NCBI GenBank assembly: GCA_003225495.1
Contig: QIAJ01000175.1
Span: 1-53,982, forward strand
Source of the DNA: Acidobacteriota bacterium
Lineage (GTDB): Bacteria > Acidobacteriota > Terriglobia > Terriglobales > Acidobacteriaceae
Direction of reading: 5' to 3'
Length of the DNA: 53,982 bases
The notes under the pieces were generated by a model. It was not told where the DNA came from, made no database searches, and saw only the letters and a program-made list of their open reading frames with translations. Positions 36,702-45,873 of this stretch are shown here, in pieces. The translations under genes were made by a program, and so were the position numbers. Position 1 is the stretch's first letter; each line of letters opens with the position of its first letter.

Positions 36702-37205
36702 ATGGACGGTCTGCTTCAGACGACTCCAACCCGGCAACCGGAAGAATCCAGCCTCCGGCCGGTTCTGATCGGCCTGTTCATTGTCGCCGTCGTCGTCACC
36801 ATCCTCGTGCTGGTTCTCCGCTCTCAGCAGAAACCACCCGCCCCGCCTCCGCCCTATGCGGCCAGCCTGAAATTTTCCGATCTGAAAGCCAGCGCGGCAC
36901 AGAATTTTGTCGGCGCCACCGTCAGCTATCTTGATGGTACGGTGACCAATGCCGGAGACAAGACGGTGATCCACGCCGTAGTGCAGGTGACGTTCAAAGA
37001 CGACATGGGACAAACCGCCCAGCGCGAAGAGTTGCCGTTGCGCGTCCTACACACCGGCGGACCATACGACGAAGCGGTCGACCTCAATCTCTCTCCGCTG
37101 GCCCCCAGCCAAAGCAAACCTTTCCGGCTCACTTTCGAAAGCATCTCGTCACAATGGAACCGCGCCTACCCCGAGATGCAGATCACCGACGTGAGAACCA
37201 GGTGA
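36702..37205 (+). CDS. DUF2393-type membrane-anchored protein
   Basis: 167 residues from ATG 36702; an in-frame TTG at 36696 has better spacing (7 nt) to AGGGAG and may be the real start. One membrane anchor (about 22-45, 'PVLIGLFIVAVVVTILVLVL'), a Pro-rich stalk (KPPAPPPPYA), then a beta domain with 'VGATVSYLDGTVTNAGDKTV' and 'FRLTFESISSQWNRAYPEMQ', marks of DUF2393/FxLYD-like folds. The outer domain resembles the FxLYD beta sandwich; function unknown. A degenerate GTAGG repeat begins 5 nt after the stop. Confidence 0.75.
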   Translation: MDGLLQTTPTRQPEESSLRPVLIGLFIVAVVVTILVLVLRSQQKPPAPPPPYAASLKFSDLKASAAQNFVGATVSYLDGTVTNAGDKTVIHAVVQVTFKDDMGQTAQREELPLRVLHTGGPYDEAVDLNLSPLAPSQSKPFRLTFESISSQWNRAYPEMQITDVRTR

Positions 37206-37209
37206 ACGG

Positions 37210-37232
37210 GTAGGCACATTCTTGTCCGGCGC
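37210..37232. repeat. Degenerate GTAGG/TTGTCCG repeat
   Basis: GTAGGCACATTCTTGTCCGG matches the family seen at 38421 but lacks part of the left arm. It lies 5 nt after the DUF2393 stop. The rest of the gap up to selD shows nothing else. Confidence 0.45.
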
Positions 37233-37347
37233 ACTTGCAGTTTGTGTTCGCTTCCACGGTACTTTCAGTTTCACTTCAAATCAATTCAAACTAGAGCTAA
37301 CAGCATCGGAAAAGAGGGGGTGACCTACAGTCCAGTACAATCCTCTC

Positions 37348-38424
37348 GTGCCAGAAACCAAACCATTCCGTCTGACGGAGTCCGTTAAAGCTGCGGGTTG
37401 AGCGTCCAAGCTGAGTCCGGCGGCGCTGGACACAGTGCTTGGGAAATTAGCCCGGCAACAGGACCCCAACGTGCTAGTCGGCTTCGATCATGCCGACGAC
37501 GCCGGCGTGTATCAACTCACGCCCGAGCAGGCGCTCGTCCAGACGGTGGACTTCTTCACGCCCATCGTCGACGATCCCTACACTTTCGGTCAGATCGCCG
37601 CGACTAACGCGCTGAGCGATGTTTACGCCATGGGCGGCCGCCCGCTTACATCGCTCGCACTCGTCTGCTTTCCCGAAAAAGGCGATCTTGAAATTCTGGA
37701 GAGAATTCTCGCGGGCGGGCTTTCGAAAATGATGGAGGCCGGATGCACAGTAATCGGCGGGCACAGTATTCGCGATGACGAAACCAAGTTCGGATACTCA
37801 GTCACGGGTGTGGTCCATCCCAAAAAAGTCCTGGCCAATCACGGCGCTAGGCCTGGGGACGCACTTATCTTCACGAAAGCACTCGGCACCGGCGTGATCT
37901 CAACTGCCATCAAGAAAGGAGTAGCCGAGCAGGAGTGGATCGACGCGGCGGTACGCTCCATGACGACGCTCAACAAAACCGCGGCCGAGCTCATAGCACG
38001 CGCGAACGACCAACGACGAACGACCAACGACAAGTCTCCGATTCATGCTCTCACCGACATCACCGGCTTCGGCCTGATCGGCCATGCCCGGGAAATGGCC
38101 TTGGCCAGCAATGTCTCGTTGCGATTGTTCTCAAGCAATCTCGCCATTCTGCCCGGTGCCCTGGAATGTGTTCGCGCCGGCCACATTCCCGGCGGCCTGA
38201 ATGCCAATCGCGAATTTGCCGAGTGCCTGGTGAGCTATGAAGCGGAAATTGCCGAGGATCTCAAGACTCTTCTGTTCGATCCGCAGACCGCTGGCGGGCT
38301 ATTCATTTCGATCGCCCCAAACGATTGCGAAAAACTTGTCCTCGATCTGAATGAACAGGGAATCCCCGCACTCAAAATCGGCGACGTAGCGGAAGCCATC
38401 AAGCCCCTAATACGGGTGATGTAG
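37348..38424 (+). CDS. selD: Selenide, water dikinase SelD, itself a selenoprotein (UGA = Sec18)
   Basis: 358 residues if UGA at 37399-37401 is read as selenocysteine. From GTG 37348 the frame gives 'VPETKPFRLTESVKAAGUAS' then 'KLSPAAL': the SelD motif AAG(C/U)xxK with Sec18 and Lys21. Downstream motifs agree: 'VGFDHADDAGVYQLTPEQAL', 'TNALSDVYAMGGRPLTSLAL', 'GGHSIRDDETKFGYSVTG' and 'LTDITGFGLIGHAREMALAS'. A stem-loop starts 5 nt after UGA. It makes selenophosphate for Sec and selenouridine synthesis. Any call that treats UGA as stop would begin at 37435 and lose the catalytic loop. A 10-residue insert (NDQRRTTNDK) is coded by a heptamer array. selA, selB and selC are not here. Confidence 0.93.
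37406..37442 (+). promoter_or_regulatory. Bacterial SECIS-like element in selD
   Basis: CCAAGC (37406-37411) pairs with GCTTGG (37437-37442), and GTCC (37415-37418) with GGAC (37428-37431). The apical loop GGCGGCGCT begins with GG, 18 nt after the UGA. The distance and GG in the loop fit SelB-binding hairpins of bacterial selenoprotein mRNAs. Confidence 0.75.
38004..38031. repeat. Heptamer array NNNCGAC inside selD (4 units)
   Basis: GAACGAC, CAACGAC, GAACGAC, CAACGAC in tandem. It encodes part of an insert, NDQRRTTNDK, between 'TAAELIARA' and 'SPIHALTDITGFG', where most SelD proteins have a short loop. Confidence 0.75.
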
Positions 38425-38447
38425 GTCGGACACTCTTGTCCGACGCC
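38421..38447. repeat. GTAGG/TGTCCG palindromic repeat that supplies the selD stop
   Basis: GTCGGACA (38425-38432), CTCT, TGTCCGAC (38437-38444). The TAG of the leading GTAGG is the selD stop codon. The next ~175 nt before the following gene have no other visible feature. Confidence 0.7.
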
Positions 38448-38622
38448 GTTGTTCTTCGTGTTGTTCATCATGTTGGTGTACCGATGGTCGCGCTTCGGTG
38501 CAACCCACTGATTCTGCAGCCCTTCAACCGCGCCGACCGTTCACTCACTTTCGATTCCTTGGCCTCCGAGAAAACCATGCTATCGTCGCGCCCAGTCCAC
38601 GATCGTGGGCCGAGGAGACCGT

Positions 38623-39117
38623 ATGGCGAGTCCTGCAGTTGGAATGAGCAAGCCCAGCACTGACCCCGCGCAGAAACTTCAGGCGGAGCAGGCGCTCAAA
38701 GGCAGCAGCAGTTGGTTTATCGTCATCGCCGGACTCTCCCTGGTGAACTCGGTGCTCTCCATGGCCGGTGCCAGCATTCACTTCATCTTCGGACTTGGCC
38801 TGACGCAGATTGTGGACGCACTCGCCCACGGTTCCGGCGGTGCGGGCATCCTGGTCGATCTCATCATCAACGGCATGATCGCTGGTGTGTTCGTTCTGTT
38901 CTGGAACTTCGCTCGGAAGGGAGCGAAGTGGGCCTTTTTCGCTGGCATGGCTCTTTACGTTGTAGACGCGCTCATCCTGCTCGCCTTCAAAGACATTCTT
39001 TCAGTGGCTTTCCACGGCTGGGCGCTCTATCGGATGTACAGCGGCGTCAAGGTGCTTGCGACCCTCGAGCGCGTGAACCGCGCTGCTGCGAACGGAACGA
39101 TCTCTTCGTCGATCTGA
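38623..39117 (+). CDS. Small polytopic membrane protein, unknown
   Basis: 164 residues. ATG 38623 follows GAGGAG at good spacing; the upstream in-frame start at 38605 would lie before this site. About four hydrophobic segments: 'WFIVIAGLSLVNSVLSMAGA', 'IHFIFGLGLTQIVDAL', 'ILVDLIINGMIAGVFVLFW' and 'WAFFAGMALYVVDALILLAF'. The N-terminal 30 residues are polar. No family recognised; the gene looks well bounded and has normal codon use. Neighbours (selD, aldo/keto reductase) give no clear hint. Confidence 0.7.
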   Translation: MASPAVGMSKPSTDPAQKLQAEQALKGSSSWFIVIAGLSLVNSVLSMAGASIHFIFGLGLTQIVDALAHGSGGAGILVDLIINGMIAGVFVLFWNFARKGAKWAFFAGMALYVVDALILLAFKDILSVAFHGWALYRMYSGVKVLATLERVNRAAANGTISSSI

Positions 39118-39257
39118 TCGGCTCCGCAACGCTCGAGAAATAGACCACAAGAAATTTCCGCGCCTCCGACTCCTTTCTCTGCCCTTCGGCATCTATAAAG
39201 TGTTATTAGTCCTGCTTCGTCTCCCATTATCTTTCTGAGTCTTACCAAGGAGCACTC

Positions 39258-40247
<990 letters not shown>

Positions 40248-40259
40248 ACGCTGGGTGAC

Positions 40260-41102
40260 CTAGAATTTGGCCTTGCGATCCAGCAAGTCGTTCACTTCGG
40301 CGTAAGGAATCGCGGCATCCAACCCTGCGAACGTTCCGCTAGTCTTCAACTCTTCCGCCATTCGCCGGAGCAGCCCCAGCGTTGCGCGCATCGGACCCGA
40401 TCCCAGGCTCACGCGCGCAACTCCTATCTTTTCGAGTTCTGGAATCGGCGGCGATCCAGTCGTAGCCAGGATATTGAGCGGGCATTGTAAGTCCCTAACA
40501 AGCCGAGCGATGATCTCCGGATCCTTTAGACCCGGAGCGAAGACGCAATCGGCGCCTGCATCTCGGTATGCGGTCAGCCGGCGGAGGGCTTCGGAATACT
40601 GAGCTTCGGCGTCTCCTGTCGTTGGAAGCAAGTACACGTCGGTGCGAGCATTGATGACGACCGGCACTCGCGAATGCGTTGCGGCTTCGCGTGCGGCTTT
40701 AATCTTTTCGACTGCGCGCTGGATGTCCAGCAATGGGCGATCGGCGTCACCGCTAAGATCTTCCAGATTCATCCCAACCGCTCCGGCTTGAATCAACTCC
40801 AGCGTCGTTCTGGCAGCGTCTTCCGGACGGGAGCCGTAGCCCGCCTCGATATCGGCCGTCACGGGGGCCTGTACCGCGCGGGCTATTCGTCCGATACGGG
40901 CCAGCATCTCCTCTGGCGGAATCCGCTGTCCATCTGGATATCCCAGCGAATAGGCGATACCTGCGGAGGTGGTCGCAATCGCCGGATAGCCGGCTTCCTC
41001 GATGATGCGCGCGCTTGCAACGTCCCAGACGTTTGCCAGGACAAGAGGACGCGAGCCGCGATGTAGCTCCCGGAACTTCTGTGCTTTGTCAGCCTGAGAA
41101 AT
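40260..41102 (-). CDS. Isocitrate lyase/PEP mutase family protein, probable AUU start
   Basis: 280 residues if it starts at the ATT at 41100-41102. The frame is open back to the TAA at 41142-41144 and has no ATG, GTG or TTG until the Met at 40907. Starting there would remove 'LVLANVWDVASARIIEEAGY' and 'IATTSAGIAYSLGYPDGQRI', the N-terminal strands with the conserved WD. AGGAG lies 6 nt before the ATT. The rest has 'VTADIEAGYGSRPEDAA', 'GMNLEDLSGD' and 'DCVFAPGLKDPE', all family-typical. Known relatives cleave or isomerise C-C or C-P bonds of 2-oxo acids using Mg; substrate here unknown. The upstream thioesterase gene ends 39 nt away. Confidence 0.85.
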   Translation of the reverse strand: MSQADKAQKFRELHRGSRPLVLANVWDVASARIIEEAGYPAIATTSAGIAYSLGYPDGQRIPPEEMLARIGRIARAVQAPVTADIEAGYGSRPEDAARTTLELIQAGAVGMNLEDLSGDADRPLLDIQRAVEKIKAAREAATHSRVPVVINARTDVYLLPTTGDAEAQYSEALRRLTAYRDAGADCVFAPGLKDPEIIARLVRDLQCPLNILATTGSPPIPELEKIGVARVSLGSGPMRATLGLLRRMAEELKTSGTFAGLDAAIPYAEVNDLLDRKAKF

Positions 41103-41141
41103 AATGATCTCCTGCCCAGCTAAAATATCGCCGGAAAATAT

Positions 41142-41543
41142 TTAGCCGCCGCGCGCCTTTTCCCGCATGCGCTCAAGAAAACTCGGAACGTGCACCACCG
41201 CGCGGCCCACCGTTCCGCGCCCGATCTCCTGTATCCCGTCATGTGCTTCCACTCGCATGATGTAGAAGCGCCCGTCGAAAGACTCCAGTTCGGCCGTGGC
41301 TCGAATATGCATACCGACTCCGCTAGCGGCGCGATGCTCGACGTGGATCGAAATGCCAACCGTGATTTCGCCTTCTTCACAATAAGGCTGCAGCGCCTTG
41401 AAGCAGGCCGTCTCCATCAGGCGAATCATGTCAGGCGTGGAATAAACGGGCGGCAATTCCGGATGGTGCGCCGCCAGCGTGTGTTTCAGCTCAACAGTTT
41501 CTTGAGCGTCACCGCGCACCCGGATCGGAATCGGAAGAGCCAT
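41142..41543 (-). CDS. FlK-like hotdog thioesterase
   Basis: 133 residues from ATG 41543; the longer frame upstream runs antisense-like over the next gene's end and is not conserved. Hotdog fold. The FlK catalytic set is present with identical spacing: Thr36 and Glu44 in 'YSTPDMIRLMETACFKALQP', and His70 in 'GISIHVEHRAASGVG' (FlK has Thr42, Glu50, His76). FlK hydrolyses fluoroacetyl-CoA; most relatives are general short acyl-CoA thioesterases. It lies between the CADD-like and PEP-mutase-like genes on one strand, suggesting an operon. Confidence 0.85.
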   Translation of the reverse strand: MALPIPIRVRGDAQETVELKHTLAAHHPELPPVYSTPDMIRLMETACFKALQPYCEEGEITVGISIHVEHRAASGVGMHIRATAELESFDGRFYIMRVEAHDGIQEIGRGTVGRAVVHVPSFLERMREKARGG

Positions 41544-41649
41544 GGTTGGAAATGTCTTGAAGTACGCAGGTAAAACTCTTTGGCACAACGCCGCGGCGGG
41601 ACCGCAGGGCTTCACTTCTGCAATCTGACCTCTTCCTTCAGACCTCGAT

Positions 41650-42357
41650 CTAGGCCGCGACCCGTGTCTGGCGCCGCGCCTCGATTCCATCCAGCGCGGT
41701 CCAGAGTGCTTTAGCTGCGTTCTCACCCGCCGCAAGGGCTTTCTCCGCGTTTTCAGGATTGGCAGCGATGTGCTTCTCCAGTTGCTTGCGCCAGACCTGC
41801 GAGTGGTAAATGTCGGCGGTAGCGTGCAGAGTGAAATATGCGCGCGCCTTTTCATCCGCTGCGTACAGTTCGCGCAGGCCGCGATCTTTCTCCACCGCGA
41901 CACGAGGAACTTGCGATTCGTATGCGTAAAACGCCGCCAGCGCTTCTTCCGGTGTGCCCTCGCTGGCCACGCGATGGAAGTGCGAAATCAGTCCGCGAAT
42001 TTCCTCAACCGGCTGCTGCCTTGGAGTGCGTTTTCCACCCGAGCCTTCGACAAAATCGAGCCACAACTCGGAATGCGATGTCTGCTCTGAGGCAGTTACT
42101 CCGTCCCCGCCTTTCTCCTCAGTCATGTTCGCCAGCACCACTCTGCGGAGATCGCCTTCATCGAGACGCATTGCCAGCTCCGCCAGATAAGTCGGGAACG
42201 CTTCAACGTGATGGTAATAGTCCTGCGCATACTCGCATAGATCCTCGCGAGTTAATTCGCCGGCCGACCACGCTTTGTAAAAAGGATGGCAGAGCAAGTC
42301 GTATTTGTGAATGCACTCATCGAGACGGGAGAGGAAAAGTTCTGTGGTCATGGTCAC
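41650..42357 (-). CDS. CADD-like diiron protein, possible self-sacrificing p-aminobenzoate synthase
   Basis: 235 residues, same fold family as PqqC/TenA/heme oxygenase. The Chlamydia CADD pattern is followed closely: 'CHPFYKAWSAGELTREDL' with Tyr27, 'EYAQDYYHHVEAFPTYLAEL', metal ligands in 'MTEEKGGD', His95, 'AFYAYESQVPRVAVEKDRGL' with Glu147 and Lys157, and 'FTLHATADIYHSQVW' with His178, Asp182 and His185. In CADD, Tyr27 is cut out to make p-aminobenzoate and a Lys gives the amino group. Start: ATG 42357; the second ATG (42351) has better spacing to GAGGTG and would make the Tyr residue 25. First gene of a three-gene cluster. Confidence 0.85.
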   Translation of the reverse strand: MTMTTELFLSRLDECIHKYDLLCHPFYKAWSAGELTREDLCEYAQDYYHHVEAFPTYLAELAMRLDEGDLRRVVLANMTEEKGGDGVTASEQTSHSELWLDFVEGSGGKRTPRQQPVEEIRGLISHFHRVASEGTPEEALAAFYAYESQVPRVAVEKDRGLRELYAADEKARAYFTLHATADIYHSQVWRKQLEKHIAANPENAEKALAAGENAAKALWTALDGIEARRQTRVAA

Positions 42358-42531
42358 CTCAGGGAACTTTCAATATTACGGACTGCCCCGCGGTATGACA
42401 AGGTGTTCACCCGCCAAAATCACGTACAATCAAAATAGGATTGAAAGACGCGGCATTGTTATGTCCATGAAAGCATCGGCATACCGTTGCGCAGGAAAAC
42501 AGACGGTATCCCGCCTGTAACACCAATTGAA

Positions 42532-44571
42532 ATGCAGCCATTTAACGAACATTTCGACGTAGCGGTAGTCGGTGCCGGGCATGCCGGATGCGAGGCTGCG
42601 ATGGCTTCTGCCCGCATGGGGCTGAAGACCGCGCTCTTCACGTTAAACGTCGATCTGATCGCGCAGATGTCCTGCAACCCCGCAATCGGCGGCATCGCCA
42701 AGGGACATCTCGTCCGCGAGGTTGATGCGCTCGGCGGCATCATGGGCGAGATCACCGACGCCGTTGGAATTCAGTTTCGCCTTCTCAACACATCACGAGG
42801 CCCGGCTGTTTGGTCTCCTCGGGCCCAATGCGACAAGCAGGCCTATCGCCTCAAGATGCGCGAGCTTCTCGAATCGCAGCCGAATCTGACGATCAAACAG
42901 GCGGAAGTAGCGGATGTGATTCTGGAAGATTCGTCGTCAGTCGCTAGTCGTCTGTCGTCCGCGAAGCCTGAGCGGGACTCTCATCCAGGCCAAACCGGGG
43001 AAGAAGATTTTGCCGACGACCAGCGACCAGGGATCAACGACGCCGTCGCCAACGATCGTACCATCCGGGGAATCCTTCTCCGCGACGGTCGCCGCGTCTC
43101 CGCAAGCGCGGTCATCATTACCACCGGTACGTTTCTCAACGGCCTGATTCACTGTGGCGAGCAGCAATATCCGGCTGGACGCTCGGGAGAACCAAATGCC
43201 GTGCTCCTGGGCGAAGCACTGAAGAAACTCGGGCTGCGCGGATGCCGTCTCAAGACCGGCACCCCGCCTCGCCTTGACGGCCGCACCATCGACTGGTCGA
43301 AGTTCACCGAGCAGCCCGGCGACGCCGATCCTACGCCATTCAGTTTTCGCACCAGGCGCGTCGTTCATCACGACACGCAGGTCCCCTGCTACATCGCGTT
43401 CACGACCGACGAGACGCATCGCATCATTCGCGAAAACGTTCACCGCTCGCCGATGTACAGCGGACAGATCCAGTCAATCGGCCCGCGCTACTGCCCATCG
43501 ATTGAAGACAAGATCGTTAAATTCCCCGACAAGATCACGCACCAACTTTTTCTTGAGCCCGAGGGTCTGAACACGCACGAAATCTATGTCAACGGCATGA
43601 GTACGTCGCTGCCGATCGACGTGCAGCTCGCCATTCTGAAGTCTATTCCGGGCCTTGACAATGCCGAGATGATGCGTCCCGGATATGCCATCGAGTACGA
43701 CTCGATCGATCCCACCGAATTACATCGAACGCTCGAAACGAAAAAGATCTCAGGTCTCTTCCTCGCCGGACAGATCAATGGAACGTCCGGTTACGAAGAG
43801 GCCGCCTGCCAGGGGATCATGGCGGGCATTAATGGCGCGTTGAAAGTGAAGGGCGAGCCGCCGCTCATCCTTGACCGGACGGAAGCATACACGGCCATTC
43901 TGATCGACGATCTGATTTCGAAGGGCACAAATGAGCCCTACCGAATGTTCACGTCGCGCGCTGAGTTTCGCCTGCATCTGCGGATCGATAACGCCGACCT
44001 GCGTCTTACTCCGCACGGTCGCCGCGTGGGCCTGATCTCCGAAGTAGCCTGGGCCGAGTTCCAGTCCAAGCAGCAGCGGTTAGAACGGATGAAGCAGCTT
44101 CTCGAGCAGACGAAGCTCACCGGGCAGATGCTGGAGCGCTTCGTCTCCGCCGACCAAACCCCGCGCCAATCGCTGAGTAGCGTGTCATTGGACGACGACC
44201 TGCGGCCAACACTCGGTCAGCCTTTAGCGCAAATCCTGAAGCGCCCCCGAATTTCGATCGAACAACTTGCCCTGGTGCTGCGTGATCTTGCGCCCGATTT
44301 CTTGGCGGGCCCCACGAAGCAGCAACCCTTAACTGCTAACCACCTGCCCTCCGACATCCGCAACGAACTCAAATCTATCGAAACCGAAATCAAATATGCC
44401 GGCTATCTCGACCAGCAGCAGCGCGCCATTGACCGTCTGAAGAAGGCCGAGCAGCGCCGTATCCCGGAGTGGTTCGACTACCGCGCTGTCAGCGGCCTCT
44501 CACGCGAGATGCAGGAAAAGCTGGGCCACGTCACACCGCAAACCATCGGCCTCCTGCCGCGGTGTCGCTGA
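42532..44571 (+). CDS. mnmG: tRNA uridine 5-carboxymethylaminomethyl modification enzyme MnmG (GidA)
   Basis: 679 residues from ATG 42532 (E. coli about 629). FAD-binding '[20 protein letters not shown]', then '[20 protein letters not shown]', '[20 protein letters not shown]', '[20 protein letters not shown]', '[20 protein letters not shown]' and '[12 protein letters not shown]' are all present. With MnmE it modifies U34 of tRNAs. Residues about 132-171 form an insert not found in typical MnmG; its DNA has inverted heptamer arrays (42933-42960 and 43014-43041). The C-terminal helical domain (MnmE binding) is intact. The start lacks a clear Shine-Dalgarno. Confidence 0.96.
   Translation: MQPFNEHFDVAVVGAGHAGCEAAMASARMGLKTALFTLNVDLIAQMSCNPAIGGIAKGHLVREVDALGGIMGEITDAVGIQFRLLNTSRGPAVWSPRAQCDKQAYRLKMRELLESQPNLTIKQAEVADVILEDSSSVASRLSSAKPERDSHPGQTGEEDFADDQRPGINDAVANDRTIRGILLRDGRRVSASAVIITTGTFLNGLIHCGEQQYPAGRSGEPNAVLLGEALKKLGLRGCRLKTGTPPRLDGRTIDWSKFTEQPGDADPTPFSFRTRRVVHHDTQVPCYIAFTTDETHRIIRENVHRSPMYSGQIQSIGPRYCPSIEDKIVKFPDKITHQLFLEPEGLNTHEIYVNGMSTSLPIDVQLAILKSIPGLDNAEMMRPGYAIEYDSIDPTELHRTLETKKISGLFLAGQINGTSGYEEAACQGIMAGINGALKVKGEPPLILDRTEAYTAILIDDLISKGTNEPYRMFTSRAEFRLHLRIDNADLRLTPHGRRVGLISEVAWAEFQSKQQRLERMKQLLEQTKLTGQMLERFVSADQTPRQSLSSVSLDDDLRPTLGQPLAQILKRPRISIEQLALVLRDLAPDFLAGPTKQQPLTANHLPSDIRNELKSIETEIKYAGYLDQQQRAIDRLKKAEQRRIPEWFDYRAVSGLSREMQEKLGHVTPQTIGLLPRCR
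42933..43041. repeat. 109-bp element with inverted heptamer arrays inside mnmG
   Basis: Left end: GTCGTCA, GTCGCTA, GTCGTCT, GTCGTCC (42933-42960). Right end: CGACGAC, CAGCGAC, CAGGGAT, CAACGAC (43014-43041). The right array is close to the reverse complement of the left, so the two ends can pair. It is in frame and encodes an unconserved, charged segment. Confidence 0.7.
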
Positions 44572-44671
44572 TCAACGTGTATATCGAGATTCAGGCAAAA
44601 CGGCGCGGGCAAGCGGCTGCCATCTAGGTCGCCTTTATTTTCCTGTTTGGTTCTGTGATTAAATCGCTGGA

Positions 44672-45865
44672 ATGATCCACGCCCGCCAGCACTTTCCCGG
44701 ACTGCTCGACAAGACTTTCCTCGATGCCGCTTGCGTTTCGCTGGCGCCGCGTCCGGCGGTCGAGGCGATCGACAAGTTTCTCGATCTCGCCATGATCTGT
44801 CCGCTGGCGTCCTCGACACACCATCACATTTTTATGGACGAGATGAGGGCGGCGGCCCGCCCGGCCTGTGCGGCTCTAATCGGAGCGCATCCTGATGAGA
44901 TCGCGCTGGTCGAAAGCACAACGCACGGACTATCGCTCGCCGCCGATGCAATCCCGCTTCAGGCTGCCGATCGCGTGCTCCTATCCGACCTCGAATTCCT
45001 CCAGGTCGCCGTCCCGTGGACACAGAAGAAGATAGACGGGATCGAGATTGACGTGGTCCCCAACCACAAGGGCGAAGTCCGCGCGGAAGATTTCGAGGCC
45101 TGCATCACCCCGCGAACGCGTGTGATCGCCATTAGCACAGTGCAATGGACAAATGGGTACCGTCTGGATCTCGCTGCCTTCAGCCGGCTTTGCGGCGAGC
45201 GCGGCATCTGGCTGATCGTGGATGCCATCCAGCAACTTGGCGCCATCCCGCTCAGCGTGCGGGAAACTCCGGTCGACATTTTGGCCTGTGGCGGCCACAA
45301 GTGGCTCAACTCACCCTTCGGTTGCGGATTTCTCTATATCAATCGCGAGTCGCAAGCGCGACTGCACCCGCCCACTGCTGGATATCTTGATATCGAAGAT
45401 CCCGATGGCGGCTGGGGCGAATATTTTCAGGCCCCGTCCATCATGCCTGTCCAGAACTACGAGTACGTTCAGACCGCCCGCCGCTTCGAAACTGGAGGTA
45501 CTGCAAATTATCCGGGTGCGATCGGACTGGCGGCGTCGCTGAAACTGATTCAGGACCTGGGCGCGGAAAAAATCGAAATGCATATCCGCGGCCTGACCGA
45601 CTCCTTGCTGAAAGGACTCGACGCGCTCGGGATCGAAGTCATAACGCCACGCGCTCCGCAAAACCGATCCGGCATCGTCACGCTTTCGGTTGGCACCGCC
45701 GTCCAAAACGTCGGGCTCATGACTCGTCTGCAAGAGCGCAAGATTCTGGTTTCGGTGAGATATACCTCCCACGTAGGAGGAATTCGAGTCTCCTGCCACT
45801 TCTACAATTCGCAGGAAGATATTGAACGCCTCTTAGAAGCAGTCCGGGAAACTCCGGTCATCTGA
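44672..45865 (+). CDS. Class V aminotransferase-fold PLP enzyme
   Basis: 397 residues. The PLP Lys lies in 'DILACGGHKWLNSPFGCGFL'; 'LVESTTHGLSLAADAI', 'ISTVQWTNGYRLDLAAF' and 'IWLIVDAIQQLGAIPLSV' (Asp and Gln contacting the pyridine) follow the isopenicillin N epimerase / cysteine desulfurase-like subgroup. There is no Cys in the desulfurase loop position that I can identify, so sulfur transfer is doubtful. Reaction unknown; relatives include epimerases and kynureninase-like enzymes. 100 nt after mnmG, same strand. Confidence 0.88.
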   Translation: MIHARQHFPGLLDKTFLDAACVSLAPRPAVEAIDKFLDLAMICPLASSTHHHIFMDEMRAAARPACAALIGAHPDEIALVESTTHGLSLAADAIPLQAADRVLLSDLEFLQVAVPWTQKKIDGIEIDVVPNHKGEVRAEDFEACITPRTRVIAISTVQWTNGYRLDLAAFSRLCGERGIWLIVDAIQQLGAIPLSVRETPVDILACGGHKWLNSPFGCGFLYINRESQARLHPPTAGYLDIEDPDGGWGEYFQAPSIMPVQNYEYVQTARRFETGGTANYPGAIGLAASLKLIQDLGAEKIEMHIRGLTDSLLKGLDALGIEVITPRAPQNRSGIVTLSVGTAVQNVGLMTRLQERKILVSVRYTSHVGGIRVSCHFYNSQEDIERLLEAVRETPVI

Positions 45866-45873
45866 ATTATGAA

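Noticed and set aside
36523-36729. 68-residue minus-strand frame between a small membrane gene and the DUF2393 gene
   Set aside because: No Shine-Dalgarno, basic random-like composition, and overlap with the likely DUF2393 start.
37435-38424. selD beginning at the GTG at 37435
   Set aside because: It would lack the AAG(C/U)xxK catalytic loop; the upstream frame with UGA as selenocysteine restores a complete SelD.
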